A DNA stretch of 64,000 nucleotides from Pseudalkalibacillus sp045920555 (GTDB lineage Bacteria > Bacillota > Bacilli > Bacillales > Fictibacillaceae): contig NZ_CP174509.1 in assembly GCF_045920555.1 (NCBI RefSeq), forward strand, positions 5,332,001-5,396,000, read 5' to 3'. Position 1 is the stretch's first letter; the number at the start of each line of letters is the position of its first letter. Both the position numbers and the translations under genes were made by a program. The notes below the pieces were generated by a model, which searched no databases, had not been told where the DNA came from, and worked only from the letters and a program-made list of their open reading frames with translations. Below, piece by piece: positions 45,171 through 54,037 of this stretch.

Positions 45171-45681
45171 GCGTGTAACACTCCTTGAAATGTTATTTAG
45201 TAAGTTAGAACTTAATTGGAATCTCTATTTCCAACCAACTACTAAACCACTAAATTTAAGATATACCTACGTCGTACAATTATGCAAAATTATACTTCCC
45301 TCTAAATCAACATATTCAGGGGATTATTCCATCCATTTCTTATAGGATCTTAGATTATTATGCAAATAGACAAAATTAATATATTGTGTTACTCCATTTT
45401 AGATAGTCACCTCGTAATATCTATTCAAACTACCTCTTTTTCAAATTTAACCGAGTTTCTTCCTATTATATGTACCATTCAATCTCCGCTTCCTCCATCT
45501 CCAGACGTTTAGCATTGCATATATCTTCACTTGCTTTTTCCATGTATCTACGATAATCAACTATAATAACGATTATCGTTATAAGAACTAGAAGCTCTAT
45601 CAGTGTAACTTCAGATGAATTATTTATTGAGTTTCATAATGGTAACCACTTTTGGCCATTCATATCAAAAATTTAGTCTAC
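45171..45681. promoter_or_regulatory. Long leader of the distal exopolysaccharide operon
   Basis: No gene is visible. The region contains a 17-bp near-perfect palindrome at 45566-45582 (ATAACGATTATCGTTAT) and AT-rich stretches suited to a promoter. It separates GalU from the priming transferase; transcription may start here or read through from the upstream operon. Confidence 0.5.
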
Positions 45682-45733
45682 AAAAAAAATCATGAGTTGT
45701 GCTATTATCCAACGGATATAACACAACTCATAA
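45682..45733 (-). terminator. Strong terminator after galU
   Basis: On the minus strand TGAGTTGTG pairs with CACAACTCA, with an inner TAT/ATA pairing, followed by eight T in a row. It lies four bases past the galU stop and would cut the locus in two unless overcome by antitermination. Confidence 0.88.
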
Positions 45734-45736
45734 GAT

Positions 45737-46627
45737 TTACTGAGGTACTTTTTCCTTCATTAATATAGTTTCCAAGTAATCTAGTACATCACCCTTCAGA
45801 TCATCCCGTTGTAAAGCAAATTCGACGGTGGCTTTGATGAACCCAAGTTTATCCCCAACATCATAGCGTTGACCCTCAAATTCATATCCGACCACCATTT
45901 GGTTTTCATTCAATTTCTTGATCGCATCGGTCAGTTGGATTTCTTGACCTGCACCTGGGGCAAGATTCTCAAGGATTCCAAAGATTTCTGGACGTAAGAT
46001 GTATCGGCCCATGATAGCGTAGTTGGAAGGTGCTTCTTCTGGTTTAGGTTTTTCAACAAGGTTATCAATATGGAAAACACCGTTATTCAACAGACCGTTA
46101 TCGATCGATATCACTCCATACTTTGAAGTATCTTCAATGGGTACTTGCTGAACCCCGATTACGGATGAATTGAAGCGGTCATAGACATCCATCAACTGTT
46201 TTAAACAAGGTGTAGGGGAATGGACGATATCATCACCTAGTAGTACAGCGAATGGTTCATCCCCGATGAATCGGCTTGCACAAGCAATTGCATGTCCCAA
46301 TCCTAATGGCTCTTTTTGTCGGATATAATAAATGTTTGCCAGTTTTGAAATACCTTGGATTACTTCTAATTGTTCAAGCTTCCCTTTTTTCAGTAATGTT
46401 TCTTCGAGTTCGTAGGATTTATCAAAATGATCTTCGATTGCTCGCTTTCCACGACCTGTAACAATGATAATATCTTCAATTCCTGATTCTACGGCTTCTT
46501 CAATAATATATTGAATCGTTGGTTTATCGACGATCGGCAGCATTTCCTTTGGTTGGGCCTTTGTAGCTGGCAAGAATCGTGTCCCTAAACCGGCAGCCGG
46601 GATGATCGCTTTCCGTACTTTTTTCAT
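45737..46627 (-). CDS. galU: UTP-glucose-1-phosphate uridylyltransferase
   Basis: The enzyme makes UDP-glucose, the precursor for the dehydrogenase at the end of the locus. The 296-residue product starts KKVRKAIIPAAGLGTRFLPA, the nucleotide-binding signature, followed by KEMLPIVDKPTIQYI. The motif GLGHAIACA and the C-terminal GQRYDVGDKLGF are also typical. It follows the 4,6-dehydratase gene by 15 bp and is probably on the same transcript. Confidence 0.96.
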   Translation of the reverse strand: MKKVRKAIIPAAGLGTRFLPATKAQPKEMLPIVDKPTIQYIIEEAVESGIEDIIIVTGRGKRAIEDHFDKSYELEETLLKKGKLEQLEVIQGISKLANIYYIRQKEPLGLGHAIACASRFIGDEPFAVLLGDDIVHSPTPCLKQLMDVYDRFNSSVIGVQQVPIEDTSKYGVISIDNGLLNNGVFHIDNLVEKPKPEEAPSNYAIMGRYILRPEIFGILENLAPGAGQEIQLTDAIKKLNENQMVVGYEFEGQRYDVGDKLGFIKATVEFALQRDDLKGDVLDYLETILMKEKVPQ

Positions 46628-46642
46628 ATCATCTCTCCTCCC

Positions 46643-48466
46643 CTATTTAGCCAATGACAATCGATTGGCTGTTTCAACTCTGTTATGTGCAATATCCAAT
46701 ACCATATCTCTTACGGTTTGCTTGTCCATTTCGGTGAACTGTTTAATCAAGTCGAAGACCATGTTTAAATCGACATTCACTGATTTTCCAATGTAGATTT
46801 TCGGATAGATTTGTTCTTTATGCACTTCGTTTTTCCCTAGCAATTCTTCAAACAACTTCTCACCAGGCCGGACTCCACTGAACTCAATCCCGATTTCGTC
46901 CACCGAATACCCAGAAAGCTTGATGAGGTTTTCCGCAAGATCGACAATCTTGACTGGTTCACCCATATCTAAAACAAATATCTCGCCACCTCTTGCAAGT
47001 GCACCCGCCTGAATGACCAATCTTGATGCCTCAGGAATCGTCATGAAGTAGCGGACCATTTCTGGATGCGTGACCGTCACTGGACCACCTTTCTGGATCT
47101 GTTTTTTGAATAATGGAATGACACTGCCACGGCTTCCGAGTACATTACCAAAACGTACGGCTACAAAACGAGTATTGCTGACGGTGTCCATATGCTGGAC
47201 AATCATTTCCGCCATACGTTTTGTCGCACCCATGACGCTTGTCGGGTTGACCGCTTTATCCGTCGATACCATTACGAATGTGCTAACTCCAGCATCACTT
47301 GCTGCTTCCGCAACATTTTTCGTACCGATCACGTTATTCTTTATTGATTCATGAGGATTCGCTTCCATTAATGGAACATGCTTATGTGCAGCTGCATGGT
47401 AGACGACGCTTGGACGGTACTTGTCCATTACTTTACCGATTCGTTCGCGATCTTGTACGTCTGCAATAATAGGAACGAATTCCATTGAATCACCGTATGA
47501 CTCCCTTAATTCCATCTCGATTGTGTAGATACTGTTCTCGCCGTGCCCAAGTAAAATCAATTGTTCAGGATTGAACTTCGAAACTTGACGGCAAATTTCA
47601 GAACCGATCGATCCACCAGCTCCTGTAACAAGAACCGTATTACCAGTAATCGTTCCTGCTATATTTGCTGTATCCAGTTCAACAGGCTCTCTACCAAGTA
47701 AATCTTCCACTTTAACATCACGGAATTGATTGATAGATACTTCACCTAACATCAGATCTTCAATCATCGGAAGAATCTTTGTCTTAGCTTGTGTTTTCGC
47801 ACATTCCTGGTAGATATTATTCAGTTCCTTCTTATTTAAAGAAGGAATCGCTATGACGATATGATTCACTTCTAAATCACGGACTACCTGTGTAATATCT
47901 GAAGTAGAACCTACGACAGGTACTCCCAAAACTTCTAAATGATGTTTTCTTTGGTCATCATCTATGAAGCCAACAGGATTCAAGTCAGTATCATTGCTTT
48001 GTTTCAACTGCCTGGCGACCATGCTCCCTGCTGCCCCAGCGCCAATGATTAATGTCCGGTTCTTTTTATTTTTAGGATTCATATATGTATCCCGATAAAC
48101 TCTCCAGGAGAAACGTGAGCCTCCGATCAATAGCATATGTAGCATCCAGGTAATCATCAATGCTCTAAAATAGACGCTTTGAATTAGGATTACTTGTGTT
48201 AAAGCTGCAAGGATTACTGAATAGGTGACTACCTTGAATATGACAATGAGTTCACCGATACTAGCATACTGCCACGCCCGTTTGTAAAGTTTATAGATAT
48301 AAGAGAAGAAATGATGTCCAAGCAGTAAGACTATAGAACTCATAATCAAGGGTAATGAAGTTAGCAAATTATTATAATTAAGTATAAAACTACTGATGAA
48401 GATTGCCGATAATACGATTAGTGAGTCAATAAAAATTAAGACTGACAACCGTTTTTTATAGGTCAT
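46643..48466 (-). CDS. EpsC/CapD-type UDP-sugar 4,6-dehydratase
   Basis: This is a membrane-bound UDP-GlcNAc 4,6-dehydratase of the long WbpM/EpsC group. The 607 residues comprise four N-terminal membrane helices (about 10-115), a first Rossmann-like domain starting IIGAGAAGSMVAR, and a catalytic SDR domain starting VTGAGGSIGSEICRQ near 280. The active-site Tyr is replaced by Met in VNPTSVMGATKRMAE, as is normal for this group. It starts the path to deoxyamino sugars such as FucNAc, bacillosamine or QuiNAc. A structured RNA precedes it. Confidence 0.93.
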   Translation of the reverse strand: MTYKKRLSVLIFIDSLIVLSAIFISSFILNYNNLLTSLPLIMSSIVLLLGHHFFSYIYKLYKRAWQYASIGELIVIFKVVTYSVILAALTQVILIQSVYFRALMITWMLHMLLIGGSRFSWRVYRDTYMNPKNKKNRTLIIGAGAAGSMVARQLKQSNDTDLNPVGFIDDDQRKHHLEVLGVPVVGSTSDITQVVRDLEVNHIVIAIPSLNKKELNNIYQECAKTQAKTKILPMIEDLMLGEVSINQFRDVKVEDLLGREPVELDTANIAGTITGNTVLVTGAGGSIGSEICRQVSKFNPEQLILLGHGENSIYTIEMELRESYGDSMEFVPIIADVQDRERIGKVMDKYRPSVVYHAAAHKHVPLMEANPHESIKNNVIGTKNVAEAASDAGVSTFVMVSTDKAVNPTSVMGATKRMAEMIVQHMDTVSNTRFVAVRFGNVLGSRGSVIPLFKKQIQKGGPVTVTHPEMVRYFMTIPEASRLVIQAGALARGGEIFVLDMGEPVKIVDLAENLIKLSGYSVDEIGIEFSGVRPGEKLFEELLGKNEVHKEQIYPKIYIGKSVNVDLNMVFDLIKQFTEMDKQTVRDMVLDIAHNRVETANRLSLAK

Positions 48467-48699
48467 TAAGCAATCCCTCCTTTTTATTCATTCAATATTT
48501 GTTGACTCGCCCATTTCTACTTGGTTTATATTTATGTACTGCACGTTTCTTACACTCAATAAGACGCACCTGCTGCGATAATCCTTATTCAAAGTAAGAA
48601 ATAAAATACTTGTGAGTGTTTGTTAGAAATGTTTGGTAAACCCTATTAAATAGGGCTCGTAATGCGAACCTTATAGTTAAGGTCAATCATTTAATATGT

Positions 48700-48836
48700 A
48701 ACAGGGCATCTAACCCAACCTCACACCATGCTAATGACAACAACTGTGTCTAAGGTGACTGGACCCACAGCACGGCCGAGTGCCTCCGTTGATAGCGGCA
48801 AGGAGACATCGCCGAGTGTATTTGGTAATTATTATT
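48700..48836 (-). ncRNA. Probable EAR (epsC) antitermination RNA
   Basis: Minus-strand sequence in the 374-bp gap between the phosphatase gene and the EpsC-type gene is GC-rich and ordered, unlike its AT-rich surroundings. It carries CACTCGGC twice, TTGCCGC, and GTGCTGTGGGTCC-like pairing arms. The EAR/epsC RNA of Bacillus eps operons lies exactly in the gap before epsC and makes RNA polymerase ignore terminators downstream. Identification rests on position and remembered motif elements; a covariance-model search would decide. Further hairpins (CCCTATTTAATAGGG at about 48638-48652) follow. Confidence 0.6.
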
Positions 48837-48840
48837 ATCG

Positions 48841-49605
48841 TTAAAATATCCCTAAGAAGCGTTTTTTCTTGATTGGTTTTGGTGGATTCGTCATGATCGT
48901 TTCACCATTGATGAGCAGCACCGGATTTTCTTGTAATTGATACCGTGTTTTGATATCGAATTCCTTTTCGACTTGTTCGTATGCCCCCCGTAAATGGAAC
49001 GCTCGACTCGAAATATTATGAGCATCAGAAGCGATGAAGTGCGTCAAGTCATGTTCGATCAGTTGATAGGAAAACTTCTGGATGTTTTTGCCGAAATTCC
49101 CTATTAAACTACTACTTGTTACTTGTGTCAGTACACCTTCATTTACTAGATCAAATAGCACATCAGGATTTTCAATGATTTCAACATTGCGTTCAGGATG
49201 TACGATAATCGGTGTAATTCCTTGGATTTGGATCTCATAGAGTAAAGATTGTGTATATTTTGGTATATGATTTGAAGGCAACTCGATATGTACATACTTA
49301 TTTTGATTGCATAGTGTCAAAATTTCTTGGTTTTTTAGTTGTTCCAATAGTTCCGCGTTAATTCGTGGTTCTTGTCCAGGCAAAATCTGCAGGTTGATCC
49401 CTTCTTCCTGCAATACATCATTTAACTTTGTTACAGCTTGTTCGATAGAAGAACGGCTGTTTTGGAAATGCGCATTATAATGAGGTGTTGCAATAATTGT
49501 CGTAATTCCTTCATCGACGGCTTTTTTAGCCATTTCTAAACTATGCTCCAAATTAGCAGCACCATCGTCGACCCCAGGCAATATATGACAGTGTATGTCA
49601 ATCAT
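48841..49605 (-). CDS. CpsB/YwqE-type protein tyrosine phosphatase
   Basis: This Mn-dependent PHP-fold phosphatase removes phosphate from the bacterial tyrosine kinase and so controls polymer length or output. The 254-residue product begins MIDIHCHILPGVDDGA with the metal-binding His-x-His; further motifs TPHYN, HPERN and SDAHN supply the rest of the metal site. Start at the ATG six bases after AGAGGGGTG is preferred to the TTG three codons earlier. It follows the kinase gene after 256 bp. Confidence 0.94.
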   Translation of the reverse strand: MIDIHCHILPGVDDGAANLEHSLEMAKKAVDEGITTIIATPHYNAHFQNSRSSIEQAVTKLNDVLQEEGINLQILPGQEPRINAELLEQLKNQEILTLCNQNKYVHIELPSNHIPKYTQSLLYEIQIQGITPIIVHPERNVEIIENPDVLFDLVNEGVLTQVTSSSLIGNFGKNIQKFSYQLIEHDLTHFIASDAHNISSRAFHLRGAYEQVEKEFDIKTRYQLQENPVLLINGETIMTNPPKPIKKKRFLGIF

Positions 49606-49861
49606 CAGCAACACCCCTCTTAGTTTACTACTAAATTATTATAATAAAACCTTTCACTCTATTACTATTTATTCCCAATCACAAAAAATGGCTACATTCG
49701 TTATCTTACCATAACTAAATTTGGAATCAATAGCAAAGAATGTCGGATAATGGGGAATCCGGTTCTTTTTATGATATTCGTCCCATTTAATTTTTGGGCT
49801 GTCTACGTCGATTTATGTCTGACATGCTCGCTTCAGACATTCAAGCCTTATTTTTCATGCT

Positions 49862-50560
49862 TTAAGACCCATAGTAGTGATAATATTGTCCCTTTTTCAT
49901 TTTCTTCCGGTTCAAAACTACGCCCAACAGCTTCGCTTTAGCCGCTTCCAGTAATTCCTTCGACTTGAGTGCAGCTTCTTTTTCAGTGACACTGCTTCCG
50001 ACTACAAGTACGACCCCATCACATATGTTTGCAAGGACCTGTGCATCCGTTACCGCAAGTACCGGTGGTGTATCAAAAAGAACGACATCATATGCCTCTA
50101 ATGCTTCTTTTATCATTTCTTTCATCATTCTTGATCCTAACAATTCAGCAGGATTGGGCGGAATCGGTCCACTCGGTAGTACAGAAAGGTTTTCCACTTC
50201 TGTTTGTCTGCACCCTTCTGTAAGCGGGATTTGCTTCGTCAATACATTGGTGATCCCTTGTGCATTACTGACACGGAATGTGTAATGGGCTGTCGGTTTC
50301 CTCAAATCAGCATCGACAAGCAACACTTTTTTCCCTTGTTGCGAAAGTACGACTGCCAAGTTAGCCGTAGTTGTTGATTTTCCTTCTCCCGGTCCTGAAG
50401 AAGTGACCATCATTGTGCGATATTCGCTATCAGCTGACGAAAATTGTATATTCGTCCGGATCGTCCGGTATTGTTCTGAAATCGGTGACTTGGAATTATA
50501 ATGTGTAATCAGACTTCGTTCTATGAAATCACGAACGGCTTGTTTTTGTCTACGTTTCAA
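49862..50560 (-). CDS. CpsD/YwqD-type bacterial tyrosine kinase
   Basis: This cytoplasmic BY-kinase works with the Wzz-like protein encoded upstream. The 232-residue product contains Walker A SSGPGEGKSTTTANL near 53-67, Walker A' LLVDADLRKP near 80 and Walker B VVLFDTPP near 160. It ends in a tyrosine cluster (YYHYYG) that is the autophosphorylation site and is removed from phosphate by the CpsB-type phosphatase. The gap of 13 bp to the Wzz-like gene indicates one operon. Confidence 0.96.
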   Translation of the reverse strand: MKRRQKQAVRDFIERSLITHYNSKSPISEQYRTIRTNIQFSSADSEYRTMMVTSSGPGEGKSTTTANLAVVLSQQGKKVLLVDADLRKPTAHYTFRVSNAQGITNVLTKQIPLTEGCRQTEVENLSVLPSGPIPPNPAELLGSRMMKEMIKEALEAYDVVLFDTPPVLAVTDAQVLANICDGVVLVVGSSVTEKEAALKSKELLEAAKAKLLGVVLNRKKMKKGQYYHYYGS

Positions 50561-50573
50561 AAAATCTCTCTCC

Positions 50574-51290
50574 TTACCCCGTCTTTGTTAATCGACTTTT
50601 CTGATGGAACTGCTCTTCATTCATTTCTGGAACAACGCCGATGACAGGCAAGTCTAATAAACTTTCAATATCTTGTTCTGTTTTAATCGTGTTATCCAAG
50701 TATTCTAGTAGAAATGCTAATCCTACTCCAGCCATCAACCCGACCACCAACGCAATCGCCATGTTCAATAATGGTTTAGGATTGACTGGTGAAGGGTTAT
50801 CTGGCACTTCAGCCTCGGAAAGCATTTTTACGTTATTGCCACTCATAATTTCTTTTATTTCTTTTTGGAAAGTCTCCCCGAGGGTGTTTGCTATATTCAC
50901 TGCTGTCAATGGATTCGGGTTTTCTACTACGATAGTAAAAACCTGTGAATTTTGTTCGGTTTTAACCGTGATGTTATTGGCTAGTTGGGAAACATTCATA
51001 TCTAAATCAAGTTCATTGATGACCTGTTCTAAAATGGTCGGACTCTTGATAATCACACGATATGTATTGATCATTTCCACGTTCGTTCGCACTTGATTAA
51101 TATCAAATGATTGTTGCTCAGCATTTGATTGATTGACAAGAATCTGTGAAGAAGATTGGTAGATTGGTGTCAATAGGAAATAGCTGACGAGTCCGCTGAT
51201 GGCGGTTGCCACTAATGTGATCAATAGGATCAGCTTTATCCTTTTCATTAATGTCGAAAATATCTCCTTTAAGCTTATCGTTTCTTCCAT
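50574..51290 (-). CDS. Wzz/YveK-type chain-length and kinase-activator protein
   Basis: This polysaccharide co-polymerase controls chain length and activates the tyrosine kinase from the membrane. Start at the ATG giving MEETISLKEIF, six bases after GGGGGA; 238 residues. Two membrane helices (about 18-40 and 175-197) flank the extracellular domain, and the Pro-rich PDNPSPVNPKPLLN precedes the second, as in Wzz. It is the first gene of the locus on the minus strand. Confidence 0.94.
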   Translation of the reverse strand: MEETISLKEIFSTLMKRIKLILLITLVATAISGLVSYFLLTPIYQSSSQILVNQSNAEQQSFDINQVRTNVEMINTYRVIIKSPTILEQVINELDLDMNVSQLANNITVKTEQNSQVFTIVVENPNPLTAVNIANTLGETFQKEIKEIMSGNNVKMLSEAEVPDNPSPVNPKPLLNMAIALVVGLMAGVGLAFLLEYLDNTIKTEQDIESLLDLPVIGVVPEMNEEQFHQKSRLTKTG

Positions 51291-51709
51291 AAATATCCCC
51301 CGTGTTTCTAAAAAAAATTTGTCGATGTCAAATGTATTATAGCAAGGCATCCCTGTCATTAATAGGGATTTATTAATATTTTTTGTAAAAAGGGAGTAAA
51401 GTTAGTCCTTAACTAACGGGGAATGAAAAGATTTTGGTCTGCATTTTGTCCAGTTTTTGAATCGAGTAGGCGAATTGGACTAGGTGTTTTTTTATGATAG
51501 ATGAACCTCTTGACTTTGGTTTTCCAGGAATGAAAGCGTTATTATTTTCATATAATTTTACTTGAATATGATGTGAATCAGAGCCGATATGGTTCTGTGT
51601 TTTTATTTTGAAGAAAACCATTGGTCAAAATTACATATTAAAACTAGTATTCTCCTGTCGATATATACGAAAAAGCGAGCAATTTATCTTATAGGTAAGG
51701 CGCACTTTT
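51291..51709. other. Promoter region of the exopolysaccharide locus and gap to DUF5317 remnant
   Basis: No supported gene is visible. The leftward promoter of the Wzz-like gene must lie here. A frame of 70 codons on the minus strand (51409-51621) has no ribosome site or recognisable product. Confidence 0.4.
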
Positions 51710-51923
51710 ATGGTATATGACGGCATCCTTGCAGCAATCTTGATCGGTCTTTTAAGAAAAGGGAATTTTAACAAATTCCGAAAGAATTCCCCTTCCTCAA
51801 GCCTGTGAAGGGCGTAGCTCAAGGATAGGGAGGGGATGAATTTCGGTTGCTGTAATCCAAACGCTTGTTCCCATCATCTCTTCTTGGTATAATTATCCAC
51901 ATAAACAATTGGAGGTGGTGACA

Positions 51924-53042
51924 ATGTTGCTAAATCAAAAATATGAAATCTATCCAACAGAAGAACAAAAAGAAATACTGGAACGTTGGTTACAATATTG
52001 TCGTCAAACCTATAATTCTGCTCTTTTAGATAAAGAACGGAAATATAAACAAAACAAAGAAAATTACAGTCGTTATGATATGCAAAACCAACAAACACTA
52101 GATAAAAAGAAATATCCTTTTCTAAAAGAAGTACCTTCCCAGCCTTTACAGGAAGTCTTTGTGCGTCTACAAAAAGCGTTTGAAAGCTTCTTTCGTAAAG
52201 ATGCAAAATATCCAAAACAGAAAAAGTATAAAGATTATAATAGTATGACTTTCCCTCAATTCGGTTTCAAACCAAATGGAATACATCGTTATGCTATGTC
52301 CTTTTCTGATAATGGTAAGATATACAATAAAAAGCTAGGTGAAATAGATATCTTGCTTCATAGACCATTAGGAGGAACAATTAAACAACTTATTATCAAA
52401 CGTCAAGGAAAGAAATGGTATGCGATTTTTTGTGTCGAAAGACAAGCATTACCACCTTCTATTGATACGAATCGTGCAATAGGAATTGACGTTGGACTTA
52501 ATAAGTATGCGGTCCTTTCTAATGGGTTAGAGATTAAAAACCCAAGATTTCTTCGTAAGAAAGAGAAACAACTAAAGAAGGCACAGCGTACTCTTTCTAA
52601 GAAGAAAAAAGGCTCTCTCAACTACATCAAACAAGTACAAAAGGTTCGTTCTTTACACGAGAAAGTCGCAAACCAGCGCAGAGATTTTCTTCACAAGCTA
52701 AGTTACAACCTGTCAAAAGATTATTCTGTTGTCGCTGTAGAAAATCTAAATATCTGCGGCATGGTCAGAAATAGAAAGTTATCGAAATCCATTTCGGATG
52801 CAGGTTGGGGAATGTTCCGAAACATGCTTTTGTATAAATGCGAAAAGCATGGAGGACTACTGAAAAAAGTAGAACCAAAATACACTTCTCAAGACTGTTC
52901 CTATTGTGGGAATCGTGTAAAGAAGTCACTTTCTATTCGTACTCATATTTGTACAAAATGCGGAACAGTGTTGGATAGAGACCAAAACGCAGCACGAAAC
53001 ATCCTACAAAAAGCATTAGAAGAATTACTTGTAACAAACTGA
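51924..53042 (+). CDS. tnpB: TnpB RNA-guided nuclease
   Basis: The 372-residue product is an IS605-type TnpB, the ancestor group of Cas12. The RuvC Asp lies in AIGIDVGLNKYAV near 188, the Glu in VAVENLNI near 271 and the last Asp in DRDQNAARN near 351. A zinc ribbon (CSYCG ... CTKCG) is intact. The helix-turn-helix start (QKYEIYPTEEQKEIL) is typical. GGAGGTG lies 5 bases before the chosen ATG. All catalytic residues are present, so it may still cleave DNA guided by RNA from its right end. Confidence 0.95.
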   Translation: MLLNQKYEIYPTEEQKEILERWLQYCRQTYNSALLDKERKYKQNKENYSRYDMQNQQTLDKKKYPFLKEVPSQPLQEVFVRLQKAFESFFRKDAKYPKQKKYKDYNSMTFPQFGFKPNGIHRYAMSFSDNGKIYNKKLGEIDILLHRPLGGTIKQLIIKRQGKKWYAIFCVERQALPPSIDTNRAIGIDVGLNKYAVLSNGLEIKNPRFLRKKEKQLKKAQRTLSKKKKGSLNYIKQVQKVRSLHEKVANQRRDFLHKLSYNLSKDYSVVAVENLNICGMVRNRKLSKSISDAGWGMFRNMLLYKCEKHGGLLKKVEPKYTSQDCSYCGNRVKKSLSIRTHICTKCGTVLDRDQNAARNILQKALEELLVTN

Positions 53043-53204
53043 ATCATACGAACTGTAGGGCAAGGTTGTGTCCGAACAGTATAATCTACGCCTATGGAGA
53101 TTATGTAAGACGTAGTGGGAAACCCCTCTACGCAACGGTCTGCGAAACAGGAAGCCCCTTCTTCAAACATCCCGAAAGGGTGTTAAGGAGGGGTCATTCA
53201 CACG
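53043..53204 (+). ncRNA. Candidate omega RNA at the right end of the TnpB element
   Basis: The 160 bases after the tnpB stop are GC-richer and structured, ending in the double hairpin at 53155-53193. In IS605-type elements the 3' end of tnpB and this right end form the guide RNA, and the next bases in the flank (beginning around 53205, CGGTTCTCTCAG) are the guide. The exact end is not certain. Confidence 0.6.
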
Positions 53205-53545
53205 GTTCTCTCAGTTGAAAATAAAATATGGTTGGGTCTTCTCCCTACCATCCTCTTTCTGCAAATCGGTGTTTTCCTGTTTCAAGCGAAGATGGATTGG
53301 TTGAGTTCGATCAGTGCCTTTATATTCATAGGGGTATATATTGTCGGGCTTGTTTTTTTATGGGTGAATCGCAAATTGGGGTTTGGCGTTCAGCTGATAC
53401 TTGTTGGTGTATTATTGAATTTCATCGTTATAATCGCAAATGATGGCCGGATGCCGGTTTCCTTAGAAGCTGCAAAAGTCTTGGATCCATCTTACTCAGA
53501 AGCATTGGAAGTTGGGAATTAAAAATCCTACGCTAAGATCAAAAA

Positions 53546-53680
53546 ATGATTGTTGAATACTTTAACGCTGTAAATACACGAGACTATATAGAAGAACATA
53601 GATATAATATCGTTTATGACGTTCAAAAGATAAGTGGAAGATGGAAAATGGTAAAAGGAATAGGAAAACTTATTAATTAA
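53546..53680 (+). CDS. Small ORF or 3' gene remnant, 44 aa
   Basis: The frame MIVEYFNAVNTRDY ... WKMVKGIGKLIN ends directly before a terminator. It looks like the C-terminal end of an NTF2-like protein (GRWKMVKGIG) whose 5' part is lost. No strong ribosome site precedes it. Confidence 0.4.
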   Translation: MIVEYFNAVNTRDYIEEHRYNIVYDVQKISGRWKMVKGIGKLIN

Positions 53681-53706
53681 AGCCCTGTCTCAAGGGCTTT
53701 TTTATT
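53681..53706 (+). terminator. Terminator after the small remnant
   Basis: AGCCCT pairs with AGGGCT around GTCTCA, followed by six T. Confidence 0.8.
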
Positions 53707-53920
53707 TTAGGCCCCTTTTAACCATTGCTAAAACTGTAGTTATTAGATCTAGATCATTATTCAAAATTAAATCACGGTAGAAAAAATATATTTACTTTAA
53801 GAGTTGTTTTTATGTCTATTTTTATGAACATTATTCCATAAAAAAGAGGATCGATGACCGCCGCGACAAAGAGCAAACCATGGAGCGAAAAGTAAAGTCA
53901 GTTTAAAAACATATTATAAG

Positions 53921-53958
53921 AGGACCCTTACCACACTGTGGCAAGGGTCTATTTTTTT
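53921..53958. terminator. Terminator hairpin before the phosphodiesterase gene end
   Basis: GACCCTTACCACA pairs with TGTGGCAAGGGTC, followed by TATTTTTTTATG on the plus strand. It lies 80 bp past the stop of the converging glycerophosphodiesterase gene. Between 53707 and 53920 nothing is recognised. Confidence 0.75.
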
Positions 53959-54037
53959 ATGAAAGGTAAGGCTGATATCAGAAAACTCTCCTTCCAATTT
54001 TGCAAATCTCAACATATTTTCGGACGGTGACACTAAA

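Larger units (their letters stand above)
51788..53204 (+). mobile_element. TnpB-only IS200/IS605-type element
   Basis: The element carries tnpB but no tnpA. A left-end hairpin (CCCTTC ... GAAGGG, 51790-51812) and a right-end hairpin (CCCCTTCTT ... AAGGAGGGG, 53155-53193, with an inner arm) mark the ends; exact cut sites are uncertain by a few bases. It interrupts a DUF5317 gene. Mobility would need TnpA in trans. Confidence 0.82.
51710..53522 (+). pseudogene. DUF5317 membrane protein gene split by a TnpB element
   Basis: The 5' piece (from the ATG at 51710) reads MVYDGILAAILIGLLRKGNF and continues into the left end of the inserted element. The 3' piece resumes after 53205 with FSQLKIKYGWVF in one frame, then LLPTILFLQIGVFLFQ in the next frame (shift near 53242), and ends at 53522 after MPVSLEAAKVLDPSYSEAL. 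DUF5317 proteins have about 180-190 residues and these motifs; the C-terminal third is missing. The gene therefore has an insertion, a frameshift and a truncated end. Confidence 0.75.

Noticed and set aside
53043..53204. Repeat-like hairpins beside TnpB as a CRISPR array
   Set aside because: Only one hairpin pair is present, without spacers or repeats; it is the right end of an IS605-type element.
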